Part shown: positions 63,797-64,000 of the stretch, piece by piece
Layout: the number at the start of each line of letters is the position of its first letter
How positions within the stretch are numbered: the first letter of the stretch is position 1
Assembly (NCBI RefSeq): GCF_900129245.1
Contig: NZ_FQUT01000006.1
Location: forward strand, 62,001 to 126,000
Reading direction: 5' to 3'
Source: Chryseobacterium arachidis
GTDB lineage: Bacteria > Bacteroidota > Bacteroidia > Flavobacteriales > Weeksellaceae
Length of the DNA stretch: 64,000 nt
The notes under the pieces: generated by a model
Seen by the model: the letters and a program-made list of their open reading frames with translations, nothing else
What the model was told of the DNA's origin: nothing
Databases searched by the model: none
Position numbers and translations under genes: made by a program

Positions 63797-64000
63797 CACT
63801 CGTTTTATCGGCAATCGGCTTGGGTTTTGCTTCCGGCTTTCACTGCATCGGGATGTGCGGACCCATTGCCCTATCGATGGGATTAACAAAAAAACAGGCC
63901 ACCAATTTTTACCTTCAGAATCTTACCTATCAATTCGGAAGAATTTTCACCTACTCACTTTTAGGTGCCATTTTAGGAATTATAGGAGAAGGATTTGAGA
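63787..64000 (+). CDS. TauE/SafE-family membrane protein, cut by the window edge
   Basis: An ATG at 63787 opens a frame beginning MEIALVLSAIGLGFASGFHC then IGMCGPIALSMGL, with the HCIGMCGP signature at residues 19-26 seen in the short sulfite-exporter-like proteins next to cbb3 genes. Only 71 residues lie inside the window. Family members in cbb3 loci are suspected to help copper or assembly. It overlaps ccoH by 10 bases, supporting one operon. Confidence 0.8.
   Translation, partial: MEIALVLSAIGLGFASGFHCIGMCGPIALSMGLTKKQATNFYLQNLTYQFGRIFTYSLLGAILGIIGEGFE

Overview
The window is 64 kb of AT-rich chromosome from a member of the Bacteroidota, most likely a flavobacterium of the Chryseobacterium type (genus is inference). 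The evidence is a cbb3 oxidase with fused CcoN-CcoO, TonB-dependent receptors, an HU-CCDC81 protein, secreted proteins ending their signal peptides in AQ, few Shine-Dalgarno sequences, and several promoters of the Bacteroidota form TTTG - about 19 bp - TAnnTTTG. I saw no rRNA, tRNA, CRISPR array, insertion sequence, prophage or clear pseudogene.

Layout. 1-5 kb: a halogenase-like flavoprotein cut by the left edge, a secreted protein, a phenylacetate-CoA-ligase-like enzyme and an M23 peptidase. 5-13 kb: ileS, a degenerate DksA/TraR protein, two small proteins, lspA, a SanA/YdcF-like protein, trpS and a small lipoprotein. 13-17 kb: an OmpR-type two-component system, a PepSY-like protein, and a sigma factor / 44-residue protein / YjjG-like phosphatase unit. 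17-25 kb: metK behind an apparent SAM-II riboswitch, OxyR divergent from catalase, enoyl-CoA hydratase, dCMP deaminase, XerD and a NUDIX enzyme. 25-34 kb: haem-binding protein, Ig-like lipoprotein, serine hydrolase, 2-hydroxyacid dehydrogenase, thioesterase, HU-CCDC81 protein, a TonB-dependent receptor under a TPP riboswitch, and a WG-repeat protein. 34-45 kb: two unrelated-type aconitases in tandem (AcnB, then AcnA/mitochondrial type), a LytS/LytTR pair, a DUF5694 protein and a second TonB-dependent protein. 45-52 kb: the eight-gene thiamine operon thiS-thiC-tenI-thiD-thiE-thiG-thiH-thiF behind a second TPP riboswitch. 52-55 kb: a GH19 enzyme, a panB operon and a Crp/Fnr regulator. 55.6-64 kb: the cbb3 oxidase locus ccoI, ccoS, ccoNO, ccoQ, ccoP, ccoG, ccoH and a TauE/SafE-family gene cut by the right edge.

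How it works together. Thiamine is handled in two places 18 kb apart, synthesis (45-52 kb) and probable outer-membrane uptake (31-33.6 kb), each led by a TPP aptamer and a similar promoter. The cbb3 locus contains maturation factors (CcoI, CcoS, CcoG, CcoH) and the oxidase subunits; a Crp/Fnr gene lies divergent to it, and near-identical TGA-N6-TCA sites sit before that regulator and before ccoS-ccoNO. Most of the window is housekeeping; the freshest signals are regulatory: the SAM-II-like leader of metK, the paired Crp/Fnr sites, a tiny ORF with a strong Shine-Dalgarno before acnB, an unlisted 44-codon gene, and several families of intergenic repeats.
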